Below, piece after piece: positions 11,061 to 21,642 of a DNA stretch of 64,000 nucleotides (position 1 is the first letter of the stretch; every line of letters starts with the position of its first letter). The position numbers and the translations under genes are program-made. This DNA is from Gibbula magus (lineage: Eukaryota > Mollusca > Gastropoda > Trochida > Trochidae). A model generated the notes under the pieces. It saw only the letters and a list, made by a program, of their open reading frames with translations, had not been told where the DNA came from and did no database searches. The stretch lies in assembly GCA_936450465.1 (NCBI GenBank), contig OW388300.1, positions 47,878,358-47,942,357 on the forward strand. The letters are read 5' to 3'.

Positions 11061-12000
11061 TTTTAATGAATTTCTAATTTTTTCCAAGGTGTAAATTGCC
11101 CCAAGGTAGTCCGTGCCACTAGGCACAACGCAAGATTGCTAAAAATTTGAAACTTCTGCATAGTTTACATTTGTGAAAATATGTCAATAGGAAGCATCTT
11201 TGCACATGATTTGCTCATTCAATCGCTCGACTTCTAAAGATGGTACAGGATAACCTCAACTTGATGCCTGACCCGCTAATCAAACGCGAGACCCCAGCCT
11301 GTATGTCTTTCTGTGGGAGGAATTGGAATGTACAGGTGGCCAGCTGAACCTGGTCATCGAATCGAATAAAACATCCTGTCAGTGAACGAGAATATTTCAA
11401 ATATTCATTGGAGTTTGCTGAAAGAATTGTTTCTGAATATAATTGTTTAGTAAGTGTACAAAACCAAAGGAACTTGTATTGCTGAAAACACACATTTCCT
11501 AGGTTCAATACTACGATGCGATATACCTATACTTATAAATAACAATGCTCACTCATATACCCCCGCTGCTCAAAGTGATCATTGAAACTAAGAAAGTACA
11601 CTAACTTAGGTTTCCATTGTCAGTGCAAATATGTTAATTGATAATGAGGTCAATGAAAATAAGGATCTAGAGTTCCTGGTTGTAAACTATGTTAGCTTTT
11701 TCAAAATAACTGAAATGTCTTTCGAGGATTGTCATTAAGCCAGTAGTGTATAAAGGGAAAGTTACAAACTTCATTATAAGTGGAATATACGGTAGTAGGT
11801 GGTTAGACAGAAATGTTAAGTCCATAATCATTGAAATTACTTAACATGCAAAGGGCACATCAAGACGAACACCAACATCAAGGAAAATTAGTTGGAAAAC
11901 ATGGTGAACCTAAGTACTTCTAAGTAAATTCTACCTGCAGTTGTAAGAATATGTGTAATATGACCCGAAAAAAAATCTGCAATAATAAAGATGGTATGTG
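11061..12000. other. No confident gene
   Basis: A stretch at 11241-11480 on the plus strand has fairly coding-like composition (MVQDNLNLMPDPLIKRE and onward) but contains an internal stop near 11346 and resembles nothing I know. It may be a decayed exon or chance. Confidence 0.3.
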
Positions 12001-12006
12001 ACTGAA

Positions 12007-12330
12007 ACATACAAAAGGCACATGTGGGGACCATAAAGTGTACATACATAAAGTTTCATAACATTTGAACAAGTAGTATTTGAGTTATGAGCGGAACCAA
12101 AAGTGTGACCATAGACGCGCACACAAAGACGCTTAAAAGTGGAACATCTAAAAAAATAATCATGGAATCTGAGTGAAACATAGAAAAGGCACATCTAGGG
12201 ACCATAAAGTGTACATGTATAAAGTTTCATAACAATTGAACAAGTAGTATTTGAGTTATGAGCGGAACCAAAAGTGTTCCGGACGGACGGACGGACGGAC
12301 GCGCTGAGCGCTACTTCGTAGCGGGGGTAT
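12007..12330 (+). repeat. Tandem dimer ending in (GGAC)n and a GC-rich stem
   Basis: A segment of about 90 bp (ACCATAAAGTGTACAT through GAGCGGAACCAAAAGTG) occurs at about 12027-12105 and again at 12200-12278. The second copy runs into four to five GGAC repeats (12281-12300) and then GCGCTGAGCGCTACTTCG with the stem GCTAC/GTAGC, ending GGGGGTATAA. GACGG repeats also occur in repeat family F at 4852. It looks like a dispersed repeat end; no protein remnant. Confidence 0.6.
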
Positions 12331-12942
12331 AAAAAAGGGATGCAACGCCAAGTTTACCCCCTGTCCAATCAAGTCCAAATTTCAAAACGTTAACACACTT
12401 TTTTACACCTAAAATACATTGTAGAATTAAAGCACAATGATAACTCGTTCGATTAAAAAAACATCAACACAATCGGTTCATTATTCATATTTCAATCCTA
12501 GCAAAAGCAATCAATCTCGAAAAGAGTTTTCTAATATCACTTTACATCCCTGATACATTTGTCACACTTGAATAGTTCGGGTATCTTACAGTCCCAACTT
12601 TATGCAACTTTTAAAAAATTTGCAACGGGCCTGGCCATTACTATAGGATATCACAAAACAAGCCAAAACTGGCTTTTCGAGGCTTCTATCTCGTCTAGTT
12701 AAGGAGATTCCAAATCGATCATTTCTTAAGACTTGTGTTTCTCAGAGATTTGAATAGATAGTGTTTTGAAAATTCATATATGGTATTGTTGGGTTCTGAA
12801 AACATGACGTAACGCTGTTTCAGTCGCATTTATCGCCTGTCGATTGAAATATCTTGTATTTTGTATGGGGACGTTTCTTTTGCACGTGAGTTTAGTAAGT
12901 AGTAGTTATTCAGCAACAAGTTGTAATACATTCAGTACTATG

Positions 12943-13022
12943 TATAGGTTAACCACCCAACAAAGTAGTTCATTTCAATATAAATGACCGCAGTGAGGGT
13001 GATTAAACGACTTACGCCACTT
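12943..13022. repeat. Palindromic dispersed element E, copy 2
   Basis: TATAGGTTAACCACCCAA (about 12943) and GGGTGATTAAACGACTTA (about 12998) are the same inverted ends as at 8551-8653, with a shorter centre. After it the DNA up to 13088 also resembles the flank of copy 1 (GGGCGGTTAT, AACTTGCCCTA), so the true element may extend that far. Confidence 0.5.
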
Positions 13023-13092
13023 TTGCAAGTTATGTCCTGGGCGGTTATATCTTTGCCGAACCATTTCTAATAACTTGCCCTATAACATTAAG

Positions 13093-13372
13093 TACATTCT
13101 TTACTTGGTTGAACTACAATGAACTAAGTTAAAATTTTCAATTCACTACGTCAAATTGAATACGTTTATACGTTTAAATGTAGTTAAAACAAACTAAACT
13201 TTGAACATGTTTAAAAGTTTATTCACAAACTGCGATATTTTCTCACGTCTATGTCTACGTTTTGAATACTGATAACAAAGATTAACTACGGATTACTAAG
13301 CTTAAAGTACAGTTAACTACGTTAAGCTACGTTCTGCATCACTACGTTAACTAACGTAAGTGTGACTGGGTC
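13093..13372 (-). mobile_element. PIF/Harbinger-like element end
   Basis: Minus-strand reading begins GACCCAGTCACACTTACGT (13372-13354), followed by TTAACGTAGTGATGCAGAACG, matching the left end at 5080 almost word for word. TTA (13373-13375) borders it. The rest is AACTACGTT-type subterminal repeat. The other end is lost near 13090, so it is a solo end or truncated copy. Confidence 0.7.
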
Positions 13373-13515
13373 TTATAATATAATAATGTAATATAAAAGA
13401 TAATAAAACCTCTCTGTTTTGTTCGATGTTAATTCGTTTATTCATATAGACAATACTTTCAATAAACACAACACTAAATATTATTTCGAAGCGTCACCTT
13501 CTTAGCAAGGTATCG

Positions 13516-14069
13516 CGGTTCATAGTGAGTAAAATTGGCCTTTAAAATTGGTTTTCACATGCAAACGGGGACAGTATGTATCATTTACATGTACCATGGA
13601 AGCGGGGAAATATGTCTATGAGGTATTTCCCTATGGAAACGGGGATATTTGGCTTTACCTTTGTATACAAATCAAGTCTTTATGTGTGTTTTCGCAATCT
13701 GACGGTCATACTCAGCGTGAGAATCTATTTTACTACGATAACTGCGTATGTGTACATGTATGTGTTCACAAGTAAACGGGGACAGTGTGTATCATTTACA
13801 TGTACCTAAAGCGGGGGCATGTGTCAATGAGGTAATTCTCTATGGAAACGGGGATATTTGGCTTTACTTTTGTTTACACATCACGGCTATATGTGTGTAC
13901 TTAAAAAGTTATTGCGCATGCAATCTTACGGTCATACTCAGCATGATAATCCATTTTACTCTGATTAGTGCGTATGTATAATTTTTCACAATCAAACGGG
14001 GACAGTGTGTATCATTTACACCATGGAACCGGGGACACTTATTCGGTTCATAGTGAGTAAAATTGGCCT
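13516..14069 (+). repeat. CGGGGACA tandem array between 26-bp direct repeats
   Basis: Two perfect 26-bp copies (13516-13541 and 14044-14069, starting CGGTTCATAGTGAG) bracket the array with a 528-bp offset. Between them the GCAATCT-ACGGTCATACTCAGC marker occurs at 13694 and 13920 (period 226 bp), with CGGGGACA cores at about 13565, 13776, 13996 and 14030. The repeats are far longer than a normal target duplication, so the array probably grew or was acquired by unequal exchange. Confidence 0.75.
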
Positions 14070-16430
14070 GCTAATTAATCATTCTTGAAACAGTTTTCCG
14101 TGGCCACTCAGTGTAGCATAGCGATGTGACGTCATATATACAGGAGTTATTACCAATGGATTACTTAGGCGATTTGGCGATTTTCGTCGATGATTCTTTT
14201 AAAACATAATAAACACTTTTGACATTGTAAATTTCCGATAGAATTGATATTTGTGCATCTGTAGGGAGTATAATCGCGGAGTTTTTGAAGCATTTTTCGA
14301 TATTCAACCGCTTGTTTTAGTTTAAATTTGTTCTTTACCCAATCGAGCGGAGCATTAGGGTATTTTATAGGCTAAAATATGTTTTGAAATGAATAACTGA
14401 CAATTCCAATATAAAATCAATCGTGCAATGTTAAAGGGTTGTTAAGGGCAAACTGACTATAAGCTCGGACACCACCCGAAGTCGCTCGAAATTACAGCTG
14501 ACTCAAAAACAAAGCAAATTGTAACGCTCCATTGGTTTCAAAATATTTCTGTTCATTTTCTGACAATAGATGGAGGTACCAATAACGGTTTCAGGAATGA
14601 AATCGACGAAATATTTGTGTGAAGAGAATTATTTTTGTGACAATTCAGGGAACGAAGGAAGCGATCATATTGTTTCAAATATATGCACTATATGAAGAAA
14701 CAATTAGGTAGTCGGTAACATTTGTATTTTCGTAATTTAAAATTTATTCTTGGGTTTAGAATTGAGATTTTGATTACAAGTCAAAATGACTTTCGTTCGG
14801 ACAGGTTTGACCATGGTTCGGACACAAGTAGACCAACGTTCGAACACAAATGGACCAATGCTCGGACACTTCCGGCTACTGAATAAAAAGGCGGGAACAT
14901 TTTGGGGTTTTACGCGGGAATTTCATAATGGACAGTAAAACAACAAAATAGAATTGCTTTGCATTATACAGTGCTCTAATGATTTTGCGCCATTATATTC
15001 GATGCGCGTATGACATCATATATGCACATTGACGGCATTCTGACCGTATCTCCGGTGACCAGTCGGCCAGACAGGTAATAGCCTCATTAGAAACATGTCA
15101 AGTCCCTCAAAAGAAAACAGGCTTATGAAAGCTGTTAAAGTTGTAAGACAAGTTTTGCTACCTATAAAATATCTGCCAAGATGTATAGGCTAGCGTTGCG
15201 AACTCTACAATATTATTTCTGATCGGGTCAAAGGAAGGGTAACTGTGTATGCTGAAAATAGGGTACAATCTCAACTCACCAACACTAAAAAGAGGAAACT
15301 GATGGACATACCCGCCAACAGGGCACTGTATTGTGTTGAAATGATTGATTAAATATTTGTGTTGTGCCTTATCTTTTGTTAAGCTCATTGTAACAAAGAA
15401 TACCAAGTTATCTAAATGTGTTACAAATAAACAATGTGTATCACAAAACTCCCACTATAACTATTAGGATTAATAACTTCAATGTGTTTCACTGTAGTTT
15501 TTACTAAGCATTATCGTATTATATAACATATGAAAAGAGTAATAATGGAAGAATAAATACACATGTAAAACACTGTTGCTAACGCACACCCTCCCTGTCC
15601 CCCCTTGAGATTTGGTTTATCTCTAAACGAGTTTAGAGAACCGTAAATCATTTAATTATAGCTGAGTAATTACTTGAACAATTACCTGCATATGTTTTCA
15701 TTGTTTTTCTGTTCGAAATGTCTTAATTCTTTAATTGTGTATGAGTTTATTTAATAAATGAAGCAGTTCAACAAGATAAATGTATTTGAACCACAAACGA
15801 TAAAGTATTAAGCGCATCACTTAGGAAGGCGGGAATGATTATGATTTCAATGGCAGCCTGCTTAGACTCCTTGAGCACTTGATGAATTTACTTAATGAAC
15901 GATTTACGGTGCTTTGAAACGTTTTTTAACAGATGCATGTGTATTAAATCGTAAGCAAGTAGTAATCAAATGATATTGTACCCGATCCATGGCTAAGGTG
16001 AAATCAGTTTGAATACAAAATTTTTAAATGTGAGCTCTTCTTATTGTTCAGAGCTTATAAATAGGGCTAAACGTGTCACAAACACGTTCTTACCTGCATG
16101 TTAATAGATGTAATTATCCTGCTTACCAGTAACTTTAAAAAACGACTAAAATTATGTTAAAGGCGGAAACAAATATCGCACTGCAGTTATCTGTCACCCG
16201 TTTTGTCTCCATGCAGGACTGATACCAAACTGTCCGAAATTCGGGCGACCCTGTCCGTACCAAGGTCAAAACTGTCACAACCATAGCCGAATATTGGTAT
16301 ACTCGCCTTAAACTGCTAAATTAGGTATTAATTCATATAATGAACTTGAATTTTGAACAATAACCCTTGTTGGACCACTTATTGTTGGCTGTTAAAGAAT
16401 CACATTTTGAAAATACAACAAGTAAAAGTA
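14070..16430. other. No gene recognised; GGTTCGGACAC repeats
   Basis: At 14800-14870 three degenerate units of about 24 bp (GGTTCGGACACAAGTAGACC type) sit in tandem; related CTCGGACAC words occur at 14463. A CRE-like TGACGTCA followed directly by TATATA lies at 14127-14140. Short frames here have no recognisable product. Confidence 0.45.
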
Positions 16431-16436
16431 TTTAGA

Positions 16437-16748
16437 TTAGAACACTGTCCGAACTGTGCCTCTATCGAAGTATAACAGCAACAAAATGTATAACATCGCG
16501 TTATTGAAATCCTTGCATTTCTTGACAGAGTCATTCAACCAACTTTCTGAGATACAAATAACATCATAATCACTAAGTTCACTTTCAAAAATATCAAGTT
16601 TGTCTCTAAGACTACGAACATTGATATGAACAATTTTCAGATCTCTAAATATTGACCCTGCGTTTGGGTTGTTATCTCCGCAGCATAATAGTAAAATGAA
16701 TATAGAAATTGCAAATGGTGATTTGTACAAGAACACAGATGAAAACAA
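16437..16748 (-). pseudogene. LINE endonuclease N-terminus with degenerate 2A-like motif
   Basis: The minus-strand frame (about 103 codons) reads ILLLCCGDNNPNAGS and then LKIVHINVRSLRDKLDIF, ESELSDYDVICISESWL. The second part is the start of the apurinic-type (EEP) endonuclease of CR1/Jockey-group non-LTR retrotransposons: the N in HINVRSL and the E in ISESWL sit at the usual metal-binding positions (family knowledge). The first part has the shape of the 2A-like peptide found at the start of many such ORFs (D-x-E-x-NPGP); here proline is lost from the NPG-P core (NAGS), so it is probably inactive. After about 45 further codons the frame runs into unrelated repeat DNA also present at 57528. 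Reverse transcriptase is absent. Confidence 0.75.
16455..16505. repeat. Short dispersed repeat shared with 57528-57597
   Basis: GTGCCTCTATCGAAGTATAA followed by an AGCAACAAA tract and TATAACATCGC occurs here and at 57530-57585. It truncates the LINE endonuclease frame. Copy number elsewhere unknown. Confidence 0.55.
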
Positions 16749-16820
16749 TTTACAACATTAATGTGCGCATGTGTACCCTGAAATAACGTATCTGCATGTA
16801 TATCCTCAATGTTTTATGCA

Positions 16821-17324
16821 TTAAAAGGACACTACGTGTTTTTCATGAAAATTCTATTTGATGGGATAATTACAAAAATATCAATTGCACTGATTGACGT
16901 CTAAATTTTATCGCTCGACTGGCATATGTATCCCATAATGCCAAATATTTGACAATAACTTGCTTTCAATGAAACTCGATTAGCGGCTTAATACACGATG
17001 TGAAGCTGATTCATGCGTGATGATGCGCTCTTATTACAAGTATACCAGTTATATATGTTCCATTTAACAGTACCAGCCAATATCTGTCCCTCTGTCTGCT
17101 TCATATAAATTAATTAAAAAAAAATTACGTATCAACTATTGACGCGCGCCAGCCGAGGAACATTGTCCAGTTTTCGATCATAGTCACGATTTAACATCTT
17201 AATAAGGTTACTATATTGACGAGATTGGCACTAAAAGGGTAATTTTCATTACTTCTCGATGAAATAACACGCTTGGTAACTTTTGACCTATGTTACTATA
17301 ATAACATACGGACTGTCCCTTTAA
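16821..17324. mobile_element. TTAA-type short transposon (family B), copy 1
   Basis: Bounded by TTAA at 16821-16824 and 17321-17324. Ends are TTAAAAGGACACTACG on the left and GGACTGTCCCTTTAA on the right, imperfect inverted repeats. Length is 504 bp with no coding capacity. TTAA target duplications and AGGG-type ends fit piggyBac-like non-autonomous elements (inference). Internal words (GACGCGCGCC, CATTGTCC, TTCTCGATGAAA) are shared with families at 1140 and 43575. Confidence 0.6.
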
Positions 17325-18642
17325 AGAGTCATCAAGGATGTTAGTGTTTCAATTTTTTGGAAAATATACTTATAACGTCATTCGTCAGAGAAATATTTTT
17401 TCTACAACATGGCATATGTTAAATAATTTTATTATCACGACATTGTATTGCAATTTGGTTTCAAAGAGAAGAACCACTTCGACTAGCGCGCGCTTAGGGT
17501 ATCTGACGTCATATAAACGAAATCCCCTTTTTTGCCTAATACTTACTACACAAACAGTTAGCGCTTCCGAAGCGTGAAAGCTCGTCTCTAGCGCAAGTCG
17601 CCATAACAACCCATGTGCTGCACGTGTCTCTCTTGCAAGTTACCCTTGTCAGACATTACTGAATGTGACGATTGCTTTACATGATTCTAAATGTCCTCAA
17701 TAAAAAAAAGTATGTTAAACAGGAAATAATGTGTATATAAGACCATCAAATTATGACACATTTTTACTCTCATTAATTATGAAATTCAAGAAAAATACCT
17801 AGTTGGGTAAAACAATTATTCCAATATATGTAGCAAATACATAATTAAATTAAATAACCGCCACAAAATTATATGTTTAGATTTATTTCACTGCTCATAC
17901 TTTTTTGTTATTCTTTCGTGGCTTTGTTTACAATGTTTGAGCCAGACCATAATGCTTTGCGCTTGAAAATAATAGGCAGGATCTATATTTAGACTGGAAA
18001 ACTCCTTTACTAATTAATGCAATTTCTCTGCTTATTTTAAGTTGAACAACTTGGTGGAAAGTACGTGTATTTATTTCACGGAGATGGATTTTTTGAACAT
18101 TTTCTACATGTTCATCAACATCCTTGATGGCTCTTTAAGTTGCCTTCCCAATTTGAAACCATTCTTAAATTTATCAAAACAAAATATGTTAGTCATGCTT
18201 CATAACTGACTTCATTAGTAACACTATTTAACTAACTAAGTAGCAGAGAACATAAAGACGGTTCACAATATGAGAGAGATAATGTGTTGATTAATTGAGG
18301 CATATATATGTTACGTTCAAAATATCAGAATATACAATTTAAGTACAATGCAGGAATAAAGGTATTCCCTCGATGCTTTTGTATATTCAATTTAATCTTT
18401 ATTTCATGTTAAAGTAATACAAACACAAAACAACATCTATATCAATGTTCCCTTAATGTAATCTTCCTTTTGTTTCAAATTACAGTATTGCCTAGTAAGC
18501 ATTTGCCACTGATATGTGAAACAAACCCGATTGAAATAGCTAGATATGAGCGTTAATATATAATATTATGCTTATTTACTCATAATCCTACCATTGCATA
18601 AAGGTTTTATTAATATTTGGAAATGAAACTAAATGTCATCTT
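17325..18642. other. No gene recognised
   Basis: Apart from a CRE-like GACGTCATATAAACG at about 17509 beside a small CG-containing stretch (17470-17620), there is only AT-rich DNA and short frames. Confidence 0.45.
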
Positions 18643-18724
18643 CCGCACGTATCAGGCGAGATATGCATTTACAAGTAAGTGTGAATATGAATTTCCTGTA
18701 AATGCTTATCTCGCCCGATGCGTG
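18643..18724. repeat. Foldback with about 28-bp arms
   Basis: GCGAGATATGCATTTACA (about 18655) pairs with TGTAAATGCTTATCTCGC (about 18698), and the pairing continues outward with mismatches to CGCACG/GATGCGTG. The spacer is about 26 bp. It lies just outside the TTAA element that starts at 18745. Confidence 0.7.
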
Positions 18725-18744
18725 AAGCCTATGCTAAATGCAAG

Positions 18745-19063
18745 TTTAGGTACATCCATTGTGTTGTTGTGGTCACATATTCCAAACGTTATAAATGGTG
18801 TTAGTTTATCGAGTTTAATAGTACATATAACTACTGTGCATGTAAATGGGACTTGCAGTTTCAGTTGCTGCACATGCATAACGATGTTACTCGATTCTAA
18901 TTGGAAAATAGTAATTATGATATATTGAGCGATTGGGGATGAATATGCAAGCTGAATGAATTTGTTTTTTGTCTTCTGTTAACAGCACATACAACATGTA
19001 TGGTGTTTTGGAACGTACTAAAGCCAAATAAATTTTTATGAAACACAATCGGTGCACCTTTAA
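18745..19063. mobile_element. TTAA-type short transposon (family C), copy 1
   Basis: Left end TTTAGGTACATCCATTGTG (about 18745) and right end CACAATCGGTGCACCTTTAA (to 19063) are inverted repeats. The same ends occur at 25651-26068 and 43575-44061. About 319 bp, non-coding, inferred non-autonomous and perhaps piggyBac-like from the TTAA border. Confidence 0.65.
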
Positions 19064-19234
19064 CATAACTTGAAACAACGATGGCAGCTTGATTCAATAC
19101 GAATGAAGTTAATTGAATATTGAATGATATAATAAAACATTTTTTATTACTGCACTTTGAAAACATTTACCACCTAAATATTCCTTGGCGCTGCAGAAGT
19201 CGGCCTTCCCTCATGTGGCTGGCTTCACACTGCT

Positions 19235-19541
19235 TACCTCGCATATTCCATGTAACCGGGGACACCTACTAACCTCGCATTTTCCATGTAACCGGGGACA
19301 TGTGTGTATCAGCGCGAAATACCAAAAAAAGCTAATCCCTTATGCAGTGTGTATGTGTTTATGAAATTTTACAGGCAAACGGGACAAAGTACTGTCTGGG
19401 CCAAAAATACATTTCCTAGGTTTAAAAGGGCGAAAAAAAGCATATGGCAAGGTTCTGTTAACCGGGGACGTCCCCGGTTGAGTGTGTGTCCCCGGTTGAA
19501 GGGTGTGTATAGATACAAATGTCCCCGGTTGCCACCTTTAA

Positions 19542-19609
<68 letters not shown>
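19235..19609 (-). repeat. CGGGGACA-family copy with (AC)25(AT)n
   Basis: ACCGGGGACA occurs at about 19254, 19291 and 19460 and its reverse complement TGTCCCCGGTT at 19466, 19487 and 19520. The inverted pair ACCGGGGACGTCCCCGGTT at about 19460-19478 is a perfect palindrome. The segment TGTCCCCGGTTGCCACCTTTAA followed by (AC)25 at 19545-19594 and (AT)7-8 at 19595-19609 mirrors 7719-7785 in reverse. Confidence 0.75.
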
Positions 19610-20776
19610 AACATAGTAAGCATTCAACGTATTAGCGAACATCAAAACCATATTAGTATAATCTTAAGCACGAGCATTGCAATGGTTGCGCTCACCTTAA
19701 ATCTCATACGAAGCAATATATTCTGAAGTCAATGCCAAACATAAACATGAAATCACATTTGACTATAATTTCCTTCTTCGGCATTACCGAAATCATAGAG
19801 CAGAGATGCTACTGTCCCTTGATGATAGTCATAAGACAAATCTTGTTCACATGAACTACAACCATAGTTAATTGACTGACAGTTCCTGTAATTATGCTGT
19901 CAAGGTGAATATCGATACATATCGGATGGTGCCACTATGTCTCCTACTGTGATAATTATACTTTAACAGTACAACCTGCATAATGTGCACTTTATTACTC
20001 GCTCCTGTAAGATACCGCAGCGTAAAATATATATACTGGATAACATAAGTAAGGGATATTAGATGGTTTATGATTAATATTTCCTTAGTATGTCAAGAAA
20101 TAATTACATCAGTATTTAAAATATCAAAATTTCAAAATAGTCCTTATAATATATGTGGCAATATTGAACTTGTGTAATTCTGTTACATGCTAGTTTGTAG
20201 TTACAAATTTTAAAATCTCTGTCACAATATCATTAATCTTAGCTCGATTTTGCTTGATTGATATGGTGTTCAATGATTTGAAAACTCAAACTTCCTTCCC
20301 CGTCATATCATCTTAACTGTGAATGACTTGATATCTTTCAAACTGGCTTACGTTCAAAGTATTTATTCGTTTATTAGATATTGTATGTCAGCAACGGTCA
20401 TTCAGTATCATTTGCTCATTGAACAACCATACACAAAAAAACTATACCAATTTGTCAGCAAAATCACACAAAAAGTGTTTATGACAAAGACTATTTTGAA
20501 AGTCTTTATTAACCATTGGTTCTGTAAAGTAGTATAAACAATGTTATTAAGAGTTTCGAGTGTTTGGTTTGTTCAAACGAAATAGTCGAGGGCTTTCTTT
20601 CTCAATCAAACCCGAGGGGAAGGTTTTGGTTTTACTTGTGAACCGACCAACGTAGTATTCAAAATGTATTTTGATATTTGCATTTATTATTGGCGTCAGT
20701 TGTCATGCAAGGGGAGCACAGGTGCGATCTGCACGTGCTACACACATGCAAGGCATGTCGTGCACGGGAGATGCAC
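19610..20776. other. No gene recognised
   Basis: Short frames only. A small cluster of CACGTG E-box-like words (about 20733 and 20774) with GTGCAC lies at its right end and may belong to the repeat that begins there. Confidence 0.45.
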
Positions 20777-21642
20777 GTGTTCCGTGCAATCTATGAATCA
20801 TCACAATCTGCAGATTGTGAGCCAATCCAAAGTTTAAGGGATGAAGGATTTTGAAATTTTGAAATATGGAATGAATTAAGCTAAATTTTATAGGAGGAAA
20901 AATAGGGTGTGTGTGTTTTTGAGGTTTTTATTAAGCATTGTAGGTTTGTTAGAGATCCCTTCACAATCTAGGAATCGACCCCTGTAGTCGGTAGATATGA
21001 TTGGCAAACGAGTTGAAAGCTCCTCACAATCTAAGAATCGACGCCTATACTCTGTAGATAAGAACAACTTCTGCCAAAGTGTCTGTATGCTTTTCGTTGA
21101 AACTAATATGTATATGTAATGTGCCTGTACATGTACCACGAAAAGTCATAAAATAAAAATAATAAAAACGAGTTTAAAATAACTATTTGAAAACCCTTCA
21201 CAATCTAGAAATCGATCCCTAGAGTCAGCAGATAAGCAGCAGCTTTACCCGATACCTAGACCCCTATAATCTGTAAAATAGATAGAAAAAGAAAAAGAGT
21301 ACAACGCTCCTCACAATCTTGAAATAGACTTTAGGCGGTACATATTTTAGAAAAACACAAACTTTAAAGCACTCATCATTCCATATATCGAAACATGTGA
21401 TAGGTAGATTGTAATTTATACATCCTCACAAGATAACACCATGCACAAGCTAAAAATCGACCCTACATGTTTCGACAAACAGCTTAGATGATCTGACAAA
21501 TATCATTTCCTAGATTGTCAGCATTCTTGGGTTATTAGAGTCGAACAATCTGCTAATTGTTTAAACAATCTAGGAATGGTGAAATATTCCTGGATTGTGA
21601 GCTCACAATCTGCAGATTGTTCGAAAACCTAGATGGTTCGTA
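20777..21642. mobile_element. Repeat bounded by CACAATCTGCAGATTGTG palindromes
   Basis: A perfect 18-bp palindrome at 20802-20819 and its near copy at 21604-21620 form the cores of inverted ends (20777-20829 and 21583-21642 align when one is reversed). Between them a degenerate 40-bp unit, TCACAATCTAGGAATCGACC and onward to GTAGATA, appears at 20961, 21024, 21198 and 21311 at uneven spacing. No protein remnant. The ends suggest a terminal-inverted-repeat element of about 865 bp; no target duplication could be set. Confidence 0.6.

Noticed and set aside
11215..11508. Minus-strand frame of 97 codons
   Set aside because: No recognisable domain and no methionine start in good context; the opposite strand looks equally coding-like.
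5080..13372. One composite transposon from the two Harbinger ends
   Set aside because: Not claimed as a feature: the internal transposase remnant and decayed second ends at both loci fit two separate truncated copies better. Kept only as a question in the findings.
19304..19726. 140-codon frame through the (AC)n run
   Set aside because: The frame includes a Thr-His dipeptide run from the microsatellite and CGGGGACA repeat DNA; no domain.
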